A DNA stretch of 64,000 nucleotides from Methanomicrobiales archaeon HGW-Methanomicrobiales-1 (GCA_002839675.1 PGYM01000003.1:310001-374000), one strand, 5' to 3'; counted from the first letter of the stretch, positions 26,299-35,804 are shown. The notes: a model not told the origin generated them from the sequence alone. Program-made: numbers and translations.

Positions 26299-28012
26299 CA
26301 ACACTCCCGTTTCCCTGGTCTGGCAGCCGGCGCCTGGTGCCACCGGGGCACAGCACTATCCCCTTATCCGCAAGATCGATACCATCTCTTCTAACTCCTA
26401 CCTGATCCGGACCGGTGATGTGATCCTGCTCATCGACCCGGGCGGCATTGCGGAGCAGTCGGCACAGCTGGCACAGGTGATCGAAGAGTGCCGCGAGGAA
26501 CAGGATCGCCCGGTCTTTGTCTTTTTGACCCACGCCCATCTCGATCATTTCCTGGGCACGCAGTCGGTTCCCGCTTTTGCCCACACGGGAGCAGCTGTCT
26601 TTGCCGTGCAGGAGGCAGGTGCGGCAGCGCTTGAACGCGGGGACGCAAAGCTGACACAGGCCGCGCTTCTGGGACAGGAGATTGCTCCGGTCAGGGTGGG
26701 CCTCCCTCTCCTGACCAAAGCCCGTTCCGGTTCACGCGGTGTCCCGGTATCCATGGCCTTTTCCAACGGGGCCACGGTCACTATCACCCGGGAGCAGACT
26801 GATGGCGGCCTTGCCGAAGAAAGGATCTGCTTTGGCCCGGGGGCTGCTCTTGACATATACCATACACCGGGCCACAGCCCGGACAGCATCTGCCTCCGGA
26901 TGGGCAAGCTGTTGTTCATCGGCGATGTGCTCTTTGCGGCAAACCCGGGCATTGCCGGGATCTGCGGGTGGGACCAGGAAGCGCTCATCCGATCGCTCGA
27001 TGGCATCAGGGCGCTCCTTGCCGGTGGCGGCATTGATTTTGTCCTGCCGGGCCACGGGAGAGTGATCGCGGCTGCGGATGCGCTGAGGATGTTTGAAGCC
27101 ATCCGCGCCGATGCGCTGGCACTGGAAAACATTGCCGAGCTGAACCATGAGCGGGCAATAGAGGCCGCTGCGTTTGCCGAAGAGTGCATGGAACAGGTCA
27201 ATGAGCTCTTCACTATCATGGCCGGACGGCTGTACTATGTCTCGTACGTGATGGAGGAACTCGGGGAAGATGACGTGGCCGCCGAGGTCAGTGCGCTTAT
27301 CAAGGGGGATGTGATAGACGAGTTGCTCGAAGCCTTCCGCTCTTTTGCCGACGAGCACCATAAGGGCGGCGGGGTCTCGATCCATCTCGCCCTCAAAGCA
27401 GGCCAGGTGATCGCAAAACTCGAACGATCGTTTGACGGCGCGCAGCTTGCGCGTATCATCGACCCGGCGCTGGTCCAGCGGGCCGCACGGCTGCTCTCGG
27501 ATTACACCACTATGCTCCGCGGGTTCTGCCCTCCCCGCGAACTCGCGGAATGCGATCTTGTCAGGCATCTTGAAGCGCAGGTGACCGGCCTTACGGTTCC
27601 CGCCTGCTCGGATGACGATCTCTTGTCATCGGCAGACGATGATTCGGCCTTTACCGGCCTGCTCCTGCAGCGGATCGGGATGCAGCCGCTTCTTGCGGAT
27701 GTTGCCTTTACCTTTTCTGCGGGTGAGAAACATATCCTGGTTGCTGTGGATCACGATGACCTCACGGACCTGGTCACGTATATTCTCGAAGATCTCGTGG
27801 GAACCGGCGCTGCTGCGATCGCCGTTCAGGTCAACCGTGACGGCAATGATGCCACGGTCACGCTTGCGGGAACCGGGTGTACCGATTCGGGTGCAGTAAA
27901 AACCGGCAGGGGTTTTCTCGGCCGCCTCTCCGACCGGGCTGGCGGGGCACTTTCCTGGACCGATGATGGCCGGACGCGTGAGTATACTATCAGGATCGAT
28001 GGATTGATCTGA
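26285..28012 (+). CDS. Metallo-beta-lactamase-fold protein fused to a kinase-like C-terminal region
   Basis: About 575 residues. Residues 30-270 form an MBL-fold hydrolase with the metal motif THAHLDH, the later HTPGHSPDS, FIGDVLF and PGHGR elements, so both metal sites look intact. Residues 270-420 are helical and could pair like a histidine-kinase dimerisation region; residues 440-575 look like a degenerate HATPase fold (AVDHDDLTDLVTYILEDLV, then a Gly-rich end). The likely start is TTG 26285, preceded by GAGGG and overlapping the STAS gene. Coupling to a STAS protein suggests it is the effector or a ligand-processing partner of the switch. Confidence 0.75.
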   Translation: MPGGNNTPVSLVWQPAPGATGAQHYPLIRKIDTISSNSYLIRTGDVILLIDPGGIAEQSAQLAQVIEECREEQDRPVFVFLTHAHLDHFLGTQSVPAFAHTGAAVFAVQEAGAAALERGDAKLTQAALLGQEIAPVRVGLPLLTKARSGSRGVPVSMAFSNGATVTITREQTDGGLAEERICFGPGAALDIYHTPGHSPDSICLRMGKLLFIGDVLFAANPGIAGICGWDQEALIRSLDGIRALLAGGGIDFVLPGHGRVIAAADALRMFEAIRADALALENIAELNHERAIEAAAFAEECMEQVNELFTIMAGRLYYVSYVMEELGEDDVAAEVSALIKGDVIDELLEAFRSFADEHHKGGGVSIHLALKAGQVIAKLERSFDGAQLARIIDPALVQRAARLLSDYTTMLRGFCPPRELAECDLVRHLEAQVTGLTVPACSDDDLLSSADDDSAFTGLLLQRIGMQPLLADVAFTFSAGEKHILVAVDHDDLTDLVTYILEDLVGTGAAAIAVQVNRDGNDATVTLAGTGCTDSGAVKTGRGFLGRLSDRAGGALSWTDDGRTREYTIRIDGLI

Positions 28013-28097
28013 AGGTACAGGTCGGTCGCCAAAATTCAGCTCCCATCTATCCCACGGACTCTCCGCAGCATGTTATACCAAACCAGGAATACTCTCT

Positions 28098-28916
28098 ATG
28101 ACTGAAAAGCACTCCCGTCCAACAACCGGCAACGGCAACCCGCCGCTCATTGAATTTGAAAATGTCACCGTAATAAAAGGTGACAAGGATGTGCTCCGCT
28201 CCCTCTCGGTTACACTGCAGGAAGGCGAACATATCGCAATCATCGGCCCCAACGGTGCCGGGAAATCCTCGTTCATCAAGGCGGTGACCCGGGAATACTA
28301 CCCCCAGCCCCATGATAACGTGGTGTTCCGGGTGCGGGGCGAGGAATTCTGGGACGTCTTTGCCATGCGGTCCTTTATCGGGGTCGTATCCAATGACCTG
28401 CAATACACGTATACCCGGGAGGTTTCAGGCAGGGAAGTCATCCTGTCGGGTTTCTTCTCCAGCATCGGGCTCTTCAACCATGTGGTGACGCCGGCAATGG
28501 AGAAGAGAACCGATGAGATCCTGGAATTTTTGGAGATCGGGCACCTGCAGGCACGCTTGATGACGGAGATGTCATCCGGTGAAGCCCGGCGGTTCCTGAT
28601 AGGGAGAGCGCTCGTGCACCGCCCGGCCGCCCTCATTCTCGATGAACCCACTAACAGTCTCGACCTGCACGCTCTCCACACGTTCCGGAACCTGGTGCGG
28701 AAGATCGCGCAATCCGGCACCGGCATCATTCTTGTCACGCACAACCTGCACGACATCATCCCGGAGATCACCCGCATCATCCTCATGAAAGACGGGAAGT
28801 TTATCGGCGATGGTAAAAAAGAAGAGATGCTGACCGATAAGAAAATCGGCGGGCTGTTTCATGTTCCCGTCCACGTTCGGGAAGAGAATGGCTGGTATTA
28901 CGCAACGGGATACTGA
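28098..28916 (+). CDS. ABC ATPase, COG1119 (ModF/PhrA-like)
   Basis: A 272-residue stand-alone ATPase with Walker A GPNGAGKSS, signature MSSGEARRFLIGRAL (an SSGE variant), Walker B ALILDEPTNSLD and H-loop VTHNLHD. The order and the EFWDVFAMRSFIGVVSNDLQ insertion match the family often labelled molybdenum transport ATPase ModF or photorepair protein PhrA. No permease is adjacent, and members of this family commonly lack one, so transport is not assured. It follows the partner-switching genes after 85 bases, which does not clearly make it part of that operon. Confidence 0.8.
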   Translation: MTEKHSRPTTGNGNPPLIEFENVTVIKGDKDVLRSLSVTLQEGEHIAIIGPNGAGKSSFIKAVTREYYPQPHDNVVFRVRGEEFWDVFAMRSFIGVVSNDLQYTYTREVSGREVILSGFFSSIGLFNHVVTPAMEKRTDEILEFLEIGHLQARLMTEMSSGEARRFLIGRALVHRPAALILDEPTNSLDLHALHTFRNLVRKIAQSGTGIILVTHNLHDIIPEITRIILMKDGKFIGDGKKEEMLTDKKIGGLFHVPVHVREENGWYYATGY

Positions 28917-29038
28917 GTAATTCCCATTTTTTAATTCTCGTACAGGAAATATTTCCTGGTAGACACGGCCACCGACTGTTCCGGCTAAAAAGCATATTGC
29001 CCGGTACAACGCACAATATACGTACCTGTTGAGGAATC

Positions 29039-30649
29039 ATGGGCGACCCGTACTTATCCAGCGACGAATCCCTAATCCTGTCCACGCACAATATCCGCAT
29101 CGGAGGCGTGTCTTTGGACCTGATGCTCACGAGCCGGCGTCTCATCCTTATCGATAATTCCGTTACCCCTTTTAAGCTCCGGACAATTCCGCTCGAAACC
29201 ATCATCACGGTAGTGGCCGGCACAGATGTGAAGGGGGACCCGATCATTACTCTTTCTCATATGGACCCATCCGGATCCGGCGCCCCTTTCCCGGTGGACT
29301 TTTTCTTTACCCGGCAAAAAGGTGGATCGAGGGTAACGGAATGTAATGAGTGGGCAGCAATCCTCAGTCGCTACGCGGCCGGAGCCCGGGAGGGAGCACG
29401 TTCCGCCGGCACTCTTCCGTATGACCCGGTAAAGGCCATCCAGCCACGGATGTCAGCCACGTACGGGATCGAGACGTTCAGCCCCAGGAAACCCGTCATG
29501 GGGGAATATGCTGTACACGCTGAACCAGTCACCGCTCCCGTACTTCCGGAATCCCCGGAAGTTGAGGATCTGCCTGCTGTGACTGATGAACCCCCTCAAA
29601 GGGTACATGCGGAGATGGCTGAATCCCCCATCCTTTCCCCCGTCCTTCCCCCGGACCTTGAAGACACGGGCCGGCCAGATCCTGCACTCAATGGGGCAGA
29701 GGAAATTATCCTCACACCGGCAGTTCCTGAAGAATGGGCAGAATCACCGGCTCCGACTGCTCCTGAGGTTAAGGAATCGGATGAAGTGCTTCCCGTTCAT
29801 GAGCCCGCACCGGAACCTGTACCTGTACAAACCGTGAATGATTCTCCTCCTGAGGGAATTACGGAACCCGAAAAACCGGTTACTCTGCAACCTGAAGAAA
29901 AACCCGTGAGGGATGAACCCCGGGCAATCACTGATACGGAAAGGATCTGGGCAGAAGCAGCCCGTTCTGTGATATCTTCCCCCTCTTCAATTCCCGTCAT
30001 ATCATCCGATGAGCCAATCCCGGTTACCCGCCCGGGCGAAAAGAAACCGGAGGATGAACCGGAAGCTGCGGTTAGTATCATTGAAGAGCCGGTTGCAGGG
30101 ATTAAAGAAGAACCCCGACCGGAATCATTCCCTGTCATAACCCCGAAATCCCCCCCGGCACTCCCGACAAAATCTCATTCTTTGCTCCCAATCGCAGCGA
30201 TTGTTGTTATTATCCTTGCAGTGCTGGCAGGAGCGGTTATTATCTCGTTCTCCCCAAAGGAAACGGCTGAGCCATCCCTGCCGGTTATAATCCCGGATGT
30301 TACTGTTCTGCCAGTTACAACTTCCCTCCCAACCCCGGTACCAACGGATGGTGTCTGGGTGCGCATCGATTATCCGGGTACATTTATCGGGGAGGTTGGT
30401 AACCCCGAACTCATGCATCCTGTTTCCGGCACGGGTGTCCGGTTCTACAAAATACTCTGGAGTGATCGCGCAGTCGAAGCATCAGCCCAGAAGCAGGAAA
30501 ATTCGGGGGATACTCTCGCAATCGAAGTGTACAATAACGGGACCATGATCAAGCGCGGTTCAACCCGGGCTCCGATGGGCAGTGTAAGTATCCTCATTGA
30601 TCCCACTACGGGCAGACCTCCGGGGATTGGTTCCCAGGATATACCCTGA
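29039..30649 (+). CDS. Single-TM protein with N-terminal PH-like domain and long Pro/Glu-rich linker
   Basis: A 536-residue protein. Residues 1-125 form a cytoplasmic domain resembling PH/GRAM-type domains (TSRRLILIDNS, TIPLETI). Residues 130-375 are low-complexity, rich in Pro, Glu and Val. A transmembrane helix spans about residues 380-402, followed by a short Thr/Pro linker and an extracellular domain of about 100 residues (WVRIDYPGTFIGEVGNP). The topology is cytoplasmic N-terminus, outside C-terminus. I do not know a characterised homologue. The gene lies six bases before nudC, so they are probably cotranscribed. Confidence 0.7.
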   Translation: MGDPYLSSDESLILSTHNIRIGGVSLDLMLTSRRLILIDNSVTPFKLRTIPLETIITVVAGTDVKGDPIITLSHMDPSGSGAPFPVDFFFTRQKGGSRVTECNEWAAILSRYAAGAREGARSAGTLPYDPVKAIQPRMSATYGIETFSPRKPVMGEYAVHAEPVTAPVLPESPEVEDLPAVTDEPPQRVHAEMAESPILSPVLPPDLEDTGRPDPALNGAEEIILTPAVPEEWAESPAPTAPEVKESDEVLPVHEPAPEPVPVQTVNDSPPEGITEPEKPVTLQPEEKPVRDEPRAITDTERIWAEAARSVISSPSSIPVISSDEPIPVTRPGEKKPEDEPEAAVSIIEEPVAGIKEEPRPESFPVITPKSPPALPTKSHSLLPIAAIVVIILAVLAGAVIISFSPKETAEPSLPVIIPDVTVLPVTTSLPTPVPTDGVWVRIDYPGTFIGEVGNPELMHPVSGTGVRFYKILWSDRAVEASAQKQENSGDTLAIEVYNNGTMIKRGSTRAPMGSVSILIDPTTGRPPGIGSQDIP

Positions 30650-30654
30650 CTTCC

Positions 30655-31503
30655 ATGATCCACGATGCGAAATTTTCAGCAGGTACCCTGGCCTTCCGGT
30701 TCCCTGTACCTGAAGCGGTCCCGGTAGCAGAAGCCCTCTGGGTGATGGTGAGCGGCAACCGTGTTGCGGTAACGAACGGAAATACCCCCACGATATTTTC
30801 TGAAAAAAATCCCGCTGGTTTCCCCTGCCCTGTAGAGCGGGTCCAGTATCTTGGTCACCGTGAGACAACTCCCTGTTACGCAGCAGAGATCGCTCAGGGT
30901 ACAACGCTTCCCAAGCCGTGGAAATATTCCGGCGTGCGGGAACTGTTCGGGCAGGTCCCGGATGACGAACTCGCCATTGCGGCCCTTGCCGTCCAGATAA
31001 TCGACTTTGACCGCACCACGCAGTACTGCGGACGGTGTGGTGCAAAAACCCGGCAGCTGCGGACCGAACGGGCGAAATTCTGTTCGGATTGCAACCTGAT
31101 CACGTATCCCCGGCTTTCACCGGCTATCATTGTCCTGGTGCAAAACGGGGACCAGATCCTGCTTGCCCGCTCACCCGGGTTCCCGACCGGCCTGCACAGT
31201 ACCCTTGCGGGGTTTGTAGAGCCCGGTGAGAACCTCGAGCATGCAGTCAGCCGGGAAGTTTTTGAAGAAGTAGGGATTGCGGTAAAAAATATCCGCTATT
31301 TTGGCAGTGAACCGTGGCCATTTCCTCATTCGTTCATGATTGGTTTTACGGCAGAATATGCCGGCGGAGAGATCACGATTGACAACAAGGAGATCGTATC
31401 GGCGGGATGGTTTGATCGTGATCACCTGCCCCAGATCCCTTCACGCATGAGCATCTCGCGGGCGCTCATTGACAACTGGATGGAACGCCGCCCGGTATCC
31501 TGA
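30655..31503 (+). CDS. nudC: NADH pyrophosphatase NudC (Nudix hydrolase)
   Basis: Hydrolyses NAD(H) to NMN(H) and AMP, and in bacteria removes NAD caps from RNA. The 282 residues show the N-terminal partner domain, a four-Cys zinc ribbon (CGRCGAK, CSDCN, residues about 125-145), the Nudix box GFVEPGENLEHAVSREVFEE and the NudC-specific SEPWPFPHS motif shortly after. All catalytic Glu residues of the Nudix box are present. It lies six bases after the PH-like protein gene. Confidence 0.92.
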   Translation: MIHDAKFSAGTLAFRFPVPEAVPVAEALWVMVSGNRVAVTNGNTPTIFSEKNPAGFPCPVERVQYLGHRETTPCYAAEIAQGTTLPKPWKYSGVRELFGQVPDDELAIAALAVQIIDFDRTTQYCGRCGAKTRQLRTERAKFCSDCNLITYPRLSPAIIVLVQNGDQILLARSPGFPTGLHSTLAGFVEPGENLEHAVSREVFEEVGIAVKNIRYFGSEPWPFPHSFMIGFTAEYAGGEITIDNKEIVSAGWFDRDHLPQIPSRMSISRALIDNWMERRPVS

Positions 31504-31588
31504 ACTTTGATAACGGGTATACCGGACTCTTCCCCGCGGCAGACTGCGGCACCCTATATCGTTCCGGAGATCAAAGGGTAGTGTAACA

Positions 31589-32449
31589 ATGGCTATCGAC
31601 CAGATCCCGATTGGCAGGTTCTCGCTTATTACCCGTCTCAGCCAGAAAGCGCTCCGGCTCTATGACGAAAGAGGCCTGCTGGTGCCGCAGGAAAAAGACC
31701 TGTGCACCCGGTACCGGTACTATACCGGTTCCCAGATCGCCCGGGGTGTCTCCATCAAGACCTTGTGCGAACTGGGTTTCCCACTATCTGAGATTGAAAC
31801 CCTCCTTATGGCAAAGGAGGCCAACGATACCGTAACAATCCATGCACTTTTCCAGAAGCGCAGGACCGAGATCCGGTCTGAGGTCAGCAGGTTACAGGAG
31901 ATCGAGGCAATTCTTGAAAACCCGGATGCCTCGCTGGAGTTGATCTACATGTCCTTAAATGAACCCGTAGTAAAAGAAATTTTACCTGTTCGCATTGTTG
32001 GCAACCGGGGTAATGGTCCGTACGGTGAAACGATCACACGACTGATAACCGGGCTCTGTTCCCAATTGTTTTCTGATGAAAACCAGAAAAACGGGCTGAA
32101 GATCACCGGGCCGTTCATGACGCTGTACCACGATCGTGAGTACAGAGAAAAAGATGCGGATATGGAGTGTGTTGTTCCGATCACCGGCAGGATTGCACTC
32201 AGTGAGCCGTCCATGGAGGTCCGGACCCTGGCCGGGGGAAAATGCGTATCCCTTATCTATAAAGGACCTTACGCCGGTCTCCATGAGGCCTGGGCCCGGA
32301 TTGGTGCCTATGCAGAAGAACGGGATTTTGTTATTACCGGCCCCCACCGCGAGCTGTATCTCAATGATCCCTGCACCATTCCGGAAAATGAACTGCTGAC
32401 CGAGCTCCAGATCCCCATTGATCCGGCCCTGCACAGTACCTGTGCTTGA
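31589..32449 (+). CDS. MerR-family transcriptional regulator with GyrI-like effector domain
   Basis: A 286-residue regulator. Residues 1-70 are a MerR winged-helix DNA-binding domain (IGRFSLITRLSQKALRLYDERGLL), then a dimerisation helix, and residues 130-286 are a GyrI-like small-molecule-binding domain of the BmrR/Rob class. MerR regulators are uncommon in archaea. No drug-efflux gene is adjacent. The first part of the next open frame overlaps its end, but that gene's real start is further down. Confidence 0.88.
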   Translation: MAIDQIPIGRFSLITRLSQKALRLYDERGLLVPQEKDLCTRYRYYTGSQIARGVSIKTLCELGFPLSEIETLLMAKEANDTVTIHALFQKRRTEIRSEVSRLQEIEAILENPDASLELIYMSLNEPVVKEILPVRIVGNRGNGPYGETITRLITGLCSQLFSDENQKNGLKITGPFMTLYHDREYREKDADMECVVPITGRIALSEPSMEVRTLAGGKCVSLIYKGPYAGLHEAWARIGAYAEERDFVITGPHRELYLNDPCTIPENELLTELQIPIDPALHSTCA

Positions 32450-32535
32450 CCCCCCCCTATTTTTGCAATTTTCGCGTGTTTTTGCTGCAGTAAGGCACTG
32501 GACAGCTCTTTTCGACCAGAAGTGCTATAATGCAG

Positions 32536-32544
32536 TATATAAAA
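32536..32544 (+). promoter_or_regulatory. TATA box for the coiled-coil receiver gene
   Basis: TATATAAAA lies about 40 bases before the chosen ATG 32583, giving a predicted transcription start near 32568 and a leader of about 15 bases. It argues for an independent promoter and against the longer reading frame from 32418. Confidence 0.5.
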
Positions 32545-32582
32545 TCATATATTCAGGCATAGAGTACCGTGAACGTTTATCC

Positions 32583-35576
32583 ATGCGAGAGATGGCGATG
32601 AAAAATTCTCAGTCAGATGGAAACGAAAATGTCATAGATATTTTCGTTCTGGGTCGGAGTGAAACAGGGACACTGGAACTCATTAAGCAGCTTGAGCGCC
32701 AGGATTACCAGGTAACCCTCTTTACCGATGGAACCCAGCTCCTTGATACCCTTCACTCAGGAAAGCCCAACCTGATCATATGTGACACGACCTCCTTCGG
32801 GCAGGAGGCGTACGATTGCTGTCGGCAGATCAAATCTGATGACTATCTCTGGATGATTCCGGTTATTATCCTCACCCGCGCATCATCCGTAGGGGACCTG
32901 TTAAACGTTCTTGACAGCAATGCAGACAATTTCATCGCCCATCCCTGTGACAGCCCCTACCTGCTCTCGCTGATCGAAGAAATGCTCCTGACCCCTGTTG
33001 AGCAGCAGACCCTGGACCAGATCAAAACGCAGTTCAAGATCCAGCACGAAGGCCGGGTCTTTGTGGTCACTGCTGATCGCAGGAAGCTGCTGGAATTCCT
33101 CATGTCCGCATTTGAGATTGCCGTCAAAAATTCTGAAGATCTCGCTGCTGCCAATGCCGAATTACAGGCAACCTCCTCACGGTTAACTACGATAGAAAAT
33201 GCAGGCCTCGAGAACATACGGCTCATCGGCACGCTCACTGCAAGTATCCGTACAAAAGAGCAGGACGAGCGCACACTCAAAGGGGATCTTGAGGAAACTG
33301 AACAGGCCCTCGATGAAAAGACTGCAGAAGCCGGACAACTCTCGCGTGACCTGGGGGATGCCAGGGCGCTTCTTGCCACTGCTGAAGAACAGATCCGCAT
33401 ACTGCTTGCGGAGAAAGAAAAAACCGATCTCGCTTCCCAGTCGGAAATCTCTCTTCTGGCCGGGCAGGTATCATCCCTTTCGCAGGCTATCACTGTAAAA
33501 ACAGCGGAGCTGGATGCTGCACAACAGGCACTGGAAGGAGAAACGACCCGTTCCGGCCAACTCGACCTTGCGGTAAAAGAGTCTGGTGCGCAGGCAGGAC
33601 AGCTCAAAGCGACCCTCCAGGCCCTCACTCTTGAACACGAACAGCAGGCATCTGCCCTGGCTGCCGAAAAGAACCGGGCACAGGCTGCAGAAGAAGAGGC
33701 CCGTTCGACACTTCAGGCAAAAGCGCAATCCGAACAGGAACTGACACGACGCTGTGAAGAGCACAAGGAGATCGCCCGGCAGCAGGATGAAGAGATTCTC
33801 CGGTTAAAAACCGGGCTTGAGGCTGAAACTGCAAGGCGCACGTCAACAGAGGCACAACTTGAAACTCTCCGGCATGAAGGGGAGCAGTCAAAAGCAGCTC
33901 AGGAAATTGCCAAGGAGTCGCAACAGCGCCAGATCGATGAGCTGCAGGCACAGAATGATACGGCGGTTGCCACCCTCTTTTCCCAGGAACGCGAATTAAA
34001 GATCCTCCGGGATGAGCTGATAGTTGCCCGCACCACGGGCGAAAAATCCGCAGCAACTGCAGCATCTGTCACTGCAGCTTTCAATGAGACCCGGGTAGAG
34101 ATCGAAGAGCGTGAATGGAAGATCCAGTCCCTGGAAAAACAGATTGCTGATATTAAGATCCAGAAAGAAACAAGCGATGAGAAAATCCGTGCTCTCACGG
34201 CCTCGCTTGAGAGTGTCCAGTCGGCCCTGGACACGGAAAAAGAAGAGCATGCAGCGGTTAAAGAACGGTCACAGGCAGCGATCCGCGAGCGGGATGAAAA
34301 CCTGCAGTCGGTTCGCGGTGAACATGATCTGGTAAAATCAGATCTCGATGTGCAGAAAAACGATCTGGTCCGGCTGCACCGCGATCTCGAAGCCGCAGCA
34401 TTACTCCGGTCTACCCTCCAGGGAGACATTGCTACAGCCTCTTCCCGGATCAAAGAGCTGGAGTACGATCTGAAATCAGCCGCACAGGAAAAGGACCGCA
34501 CCGGTCAGCAGTCCCGCTTGCTGACAGAAGAACTCGGTGCAATAAAAGCAGCGCTCAATGAAGCGCGGGCTTCTCTCTCCTTAGAAAAAGACCAGCGCAC
34601 TGCTGCTGAAGAACAGCTGAAGACTGCCCTTGAACAGGAAAGAATGCTTCAGGCAGCAGTTGTTGAGAATGCCCGTGCTGCCACCCTGGGAACGGAGACA
34701 GCAGAGCCCGAGAATACGTATGCTGCAACGATACAGGTACTCAAAAGGGATCTCGAAGAAGCCCTCGCCCGGCAGCGCATGCTCGAACAGGAAGTAAAGA
34801 CCCTGGTGTCACAGAAGGCAGAAGCAGAAGCAAGAGCAGAAGCCCTGTCCAATGAGATCGAGCAGGCGCGAACTGCTCTTGCTGATGAGTGGGAAGATCA
34901 CATGAATGATGAGGAGCGACTTGCTGCTTCCCAGAAGAAAGCCGTTGTTGTCACCCATGCAGGCCTTCCTGTGGAGATAAGGCCTGCTGTACAGGCAGTC
35001 GTTGTAACAACCCCGCCTGCATCGCCTGAGGGGACAATACCCCGGGCGATTTCAAACACCCTTAAGGATGAAGCACCCATTTTTGGGATTGAGGACTTGT
35101 TTGAAGATGATCCGTCCGTTCCGGCAGCGAGCGATCAACCCTCAGTTATTCCTCAGCCTGCTATACCAGAACCTTCGGCAGAAACGCCGGATAGGATTAT
35201 GGATGATGCACCGGCACAAGAACCGGATTCTGTTGATGAACCGGAATCAGGGCAGGATACCGGTGACGAAGAGGATGAACCCGATGAGACCGATGAGACT
35301 GATGAGGGTGCTGATAAGGATGCAGGAGATGAGAGAGAAACTCTTGATGATTTTATAAAAACCCCGTCCGGTCACGGCATCTCGTTCAACCGCCAGCAAT
35401 GGTTCGATCTCCTCCAATGGTCGCACCACTCGGGAGCTCTTTCCCAGGTGCAGCGCATGCAGATCGTCCGGATGGGCCGGTTGATCCAGAAAGGTCGCAA
35501 GCTGACCCAGAAACAGGATGAACAGGTCAGGGAAATGCTTGCGCTTGTCCAGACGCTCGGGTACCAGATCCACTGA
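32583..35576 (+). CDS. Receiver-like domain plus long coiled-coil protein (997 residues)
   Basis: Residues 15-130 have the receiver fold; the phosphoacceptor Asp is kept in LIICDTTS, but the acidic pair is replaced (VLGRSE) and the conserved Lys of the KP motif is His (FIAHP), so phosphorylation is doubtful. Residues about 150-790 are a continuous heptad-rich coiled-coil (Glu, Gln, Ala, Leu). A Pro/Asp/Glu-rich acidic linker follows (850-930), then a basic C-terminal segment of about 65 residues (RQQWFDLLQWSHHSG). The ATG 32583 is chosen from the TATA box; ATG 32598 is possible. The long rod suggests a structural scaffold or positioning protein. No homologue of known function is recognised. 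Confidence 0.75.
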   Translation: MREMAMKNSQSDGNENVIDIFVLGRSETGTLELIKQLERQDYQVTLFTDGTQLLDTLHSGKPNLIICDTTSFGQEAYDCCRQIKSDDYLWMIPVIILTRASSVGDLLNVLDSNADNFIAHPCDSPYLLSLIEEMLLTPVEQQTLDQIKTQFKIQHEGRVFVVTADRRKLLEFLMSAFEIAVKNSEDLAAANAELQATSSRLTTIENAGLENIRLIGTLTASIRTKEQDERTLKGDLEETEQALDEKTAEAGQLSRDLGDARALLATAEEQIRILLAEKEKTDLASQSEISLLAGQVSSLSQAITVKTAELDAAQQALEGETTRSGQLDLAVKESGAQAGQLKATLQALTLEHEQQASALAAEKNRAQAAEEEARSTLQAKAQSEQELTRRCEEHKEIARQQDEEILRLKTGLEAETARRTSTEAQLETLRHEGEQSKAAQEIAKESQQRQIDELQAQNDTAVATLFSQERELKILRDELIVARTTGEKSAATAASVTAAFNETRVEIEEREWKIQSLEKQIADIKIQKETSDEKIRALTASLESVQSALDTEKEEHAAVKERSQAAIRERDENLQSVRGEHDLVKSDLDVQKNDLVRLHRDLEAAALLRSTLQGDIATASSRIKELEYDLKSAAQEKDRTGQQSRLLTEELGAIKAALNEARASLSLEKDQRTAAEEQLKTALEQERMLQAAVVENARAATLGTETAEPENTYAATIQVLKRDLEEALARQRMLEQEVKTLVSQKAEAEARAEALSNEIEQARTALADEWEDHMNDEERLAASQKKAVVVTHAGLPVEIRPAVQAVVVTTPPASPEGTIPRAISNTLKDEAPIFGIEDLFEDDPSVPAASDQPSVIPQPAIPEPSAETPDRIMDDAPAQEPDSVDEPESGQDTGDEEDEPDETDETDEGADKDAGDERETLDDFIKTPSGHGISFNRQQWFDLLQWSHHSGALSQVQRMQIVRMGRLIQKGRKLTQKQDEQVREMLALVQTLGYQIH

Positions 35577-35636
35577 CATTTTTTTAACAATTCCAATATG
35601 CTTATCCCTCGGGAAATCTTACTAAACGAAATAATT

Positions 35637-35804
35637 ATGGCAGGACGTTCTCCCAAACGAAAAGACATTAACCCCAAAGAAAAAATGAAGAACCGGCCCA
35701 ACCAGAAATCCGGTTCAGATTACCGGCTTGCGGTTGTCCTTGGTGGAGCGATCATTCTTGCTATTGCAATTATTTGCGCAGTTCTCTTAACTCAACCCCA
35801 ATGA
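35637..35804 (+). CDS. Small single-TM protein, 55 residues
   Basis: A basic N-terminus (MAGRSPKRKDINPKEKMKNRPNQ) followed by one hydrophobic helix (about residues 31-50) and a three-residue tail. The frame begins further up, but ATG 35637 is the most natural start. It lies 60 bases after the coiled-coil gene and may be cotranscribed. Family unknown; similar basic-plus-TM miniproteins are frequent in methanogens. Confidence 0.55.
   Translation: MAGRSPKRKDINPKEKMKNRPNQKSGSDYRLAVVLGGAIILAIAIICAVLLTQPQ

Noticed and set aside
26732-27568. 278-codon minus-strand frame opposite the MBL gene
   Set aside because: The plus strand has intact metallo-hydrolase motifs and coupled start; GC-rich codons create open shadow frames.
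32418-32582. Upstream extension of the coiled-coil gene overlapping merR
   Set aside because: A TATA box lies within it and the sequence is not protein-like; a start at 32583 fits better.
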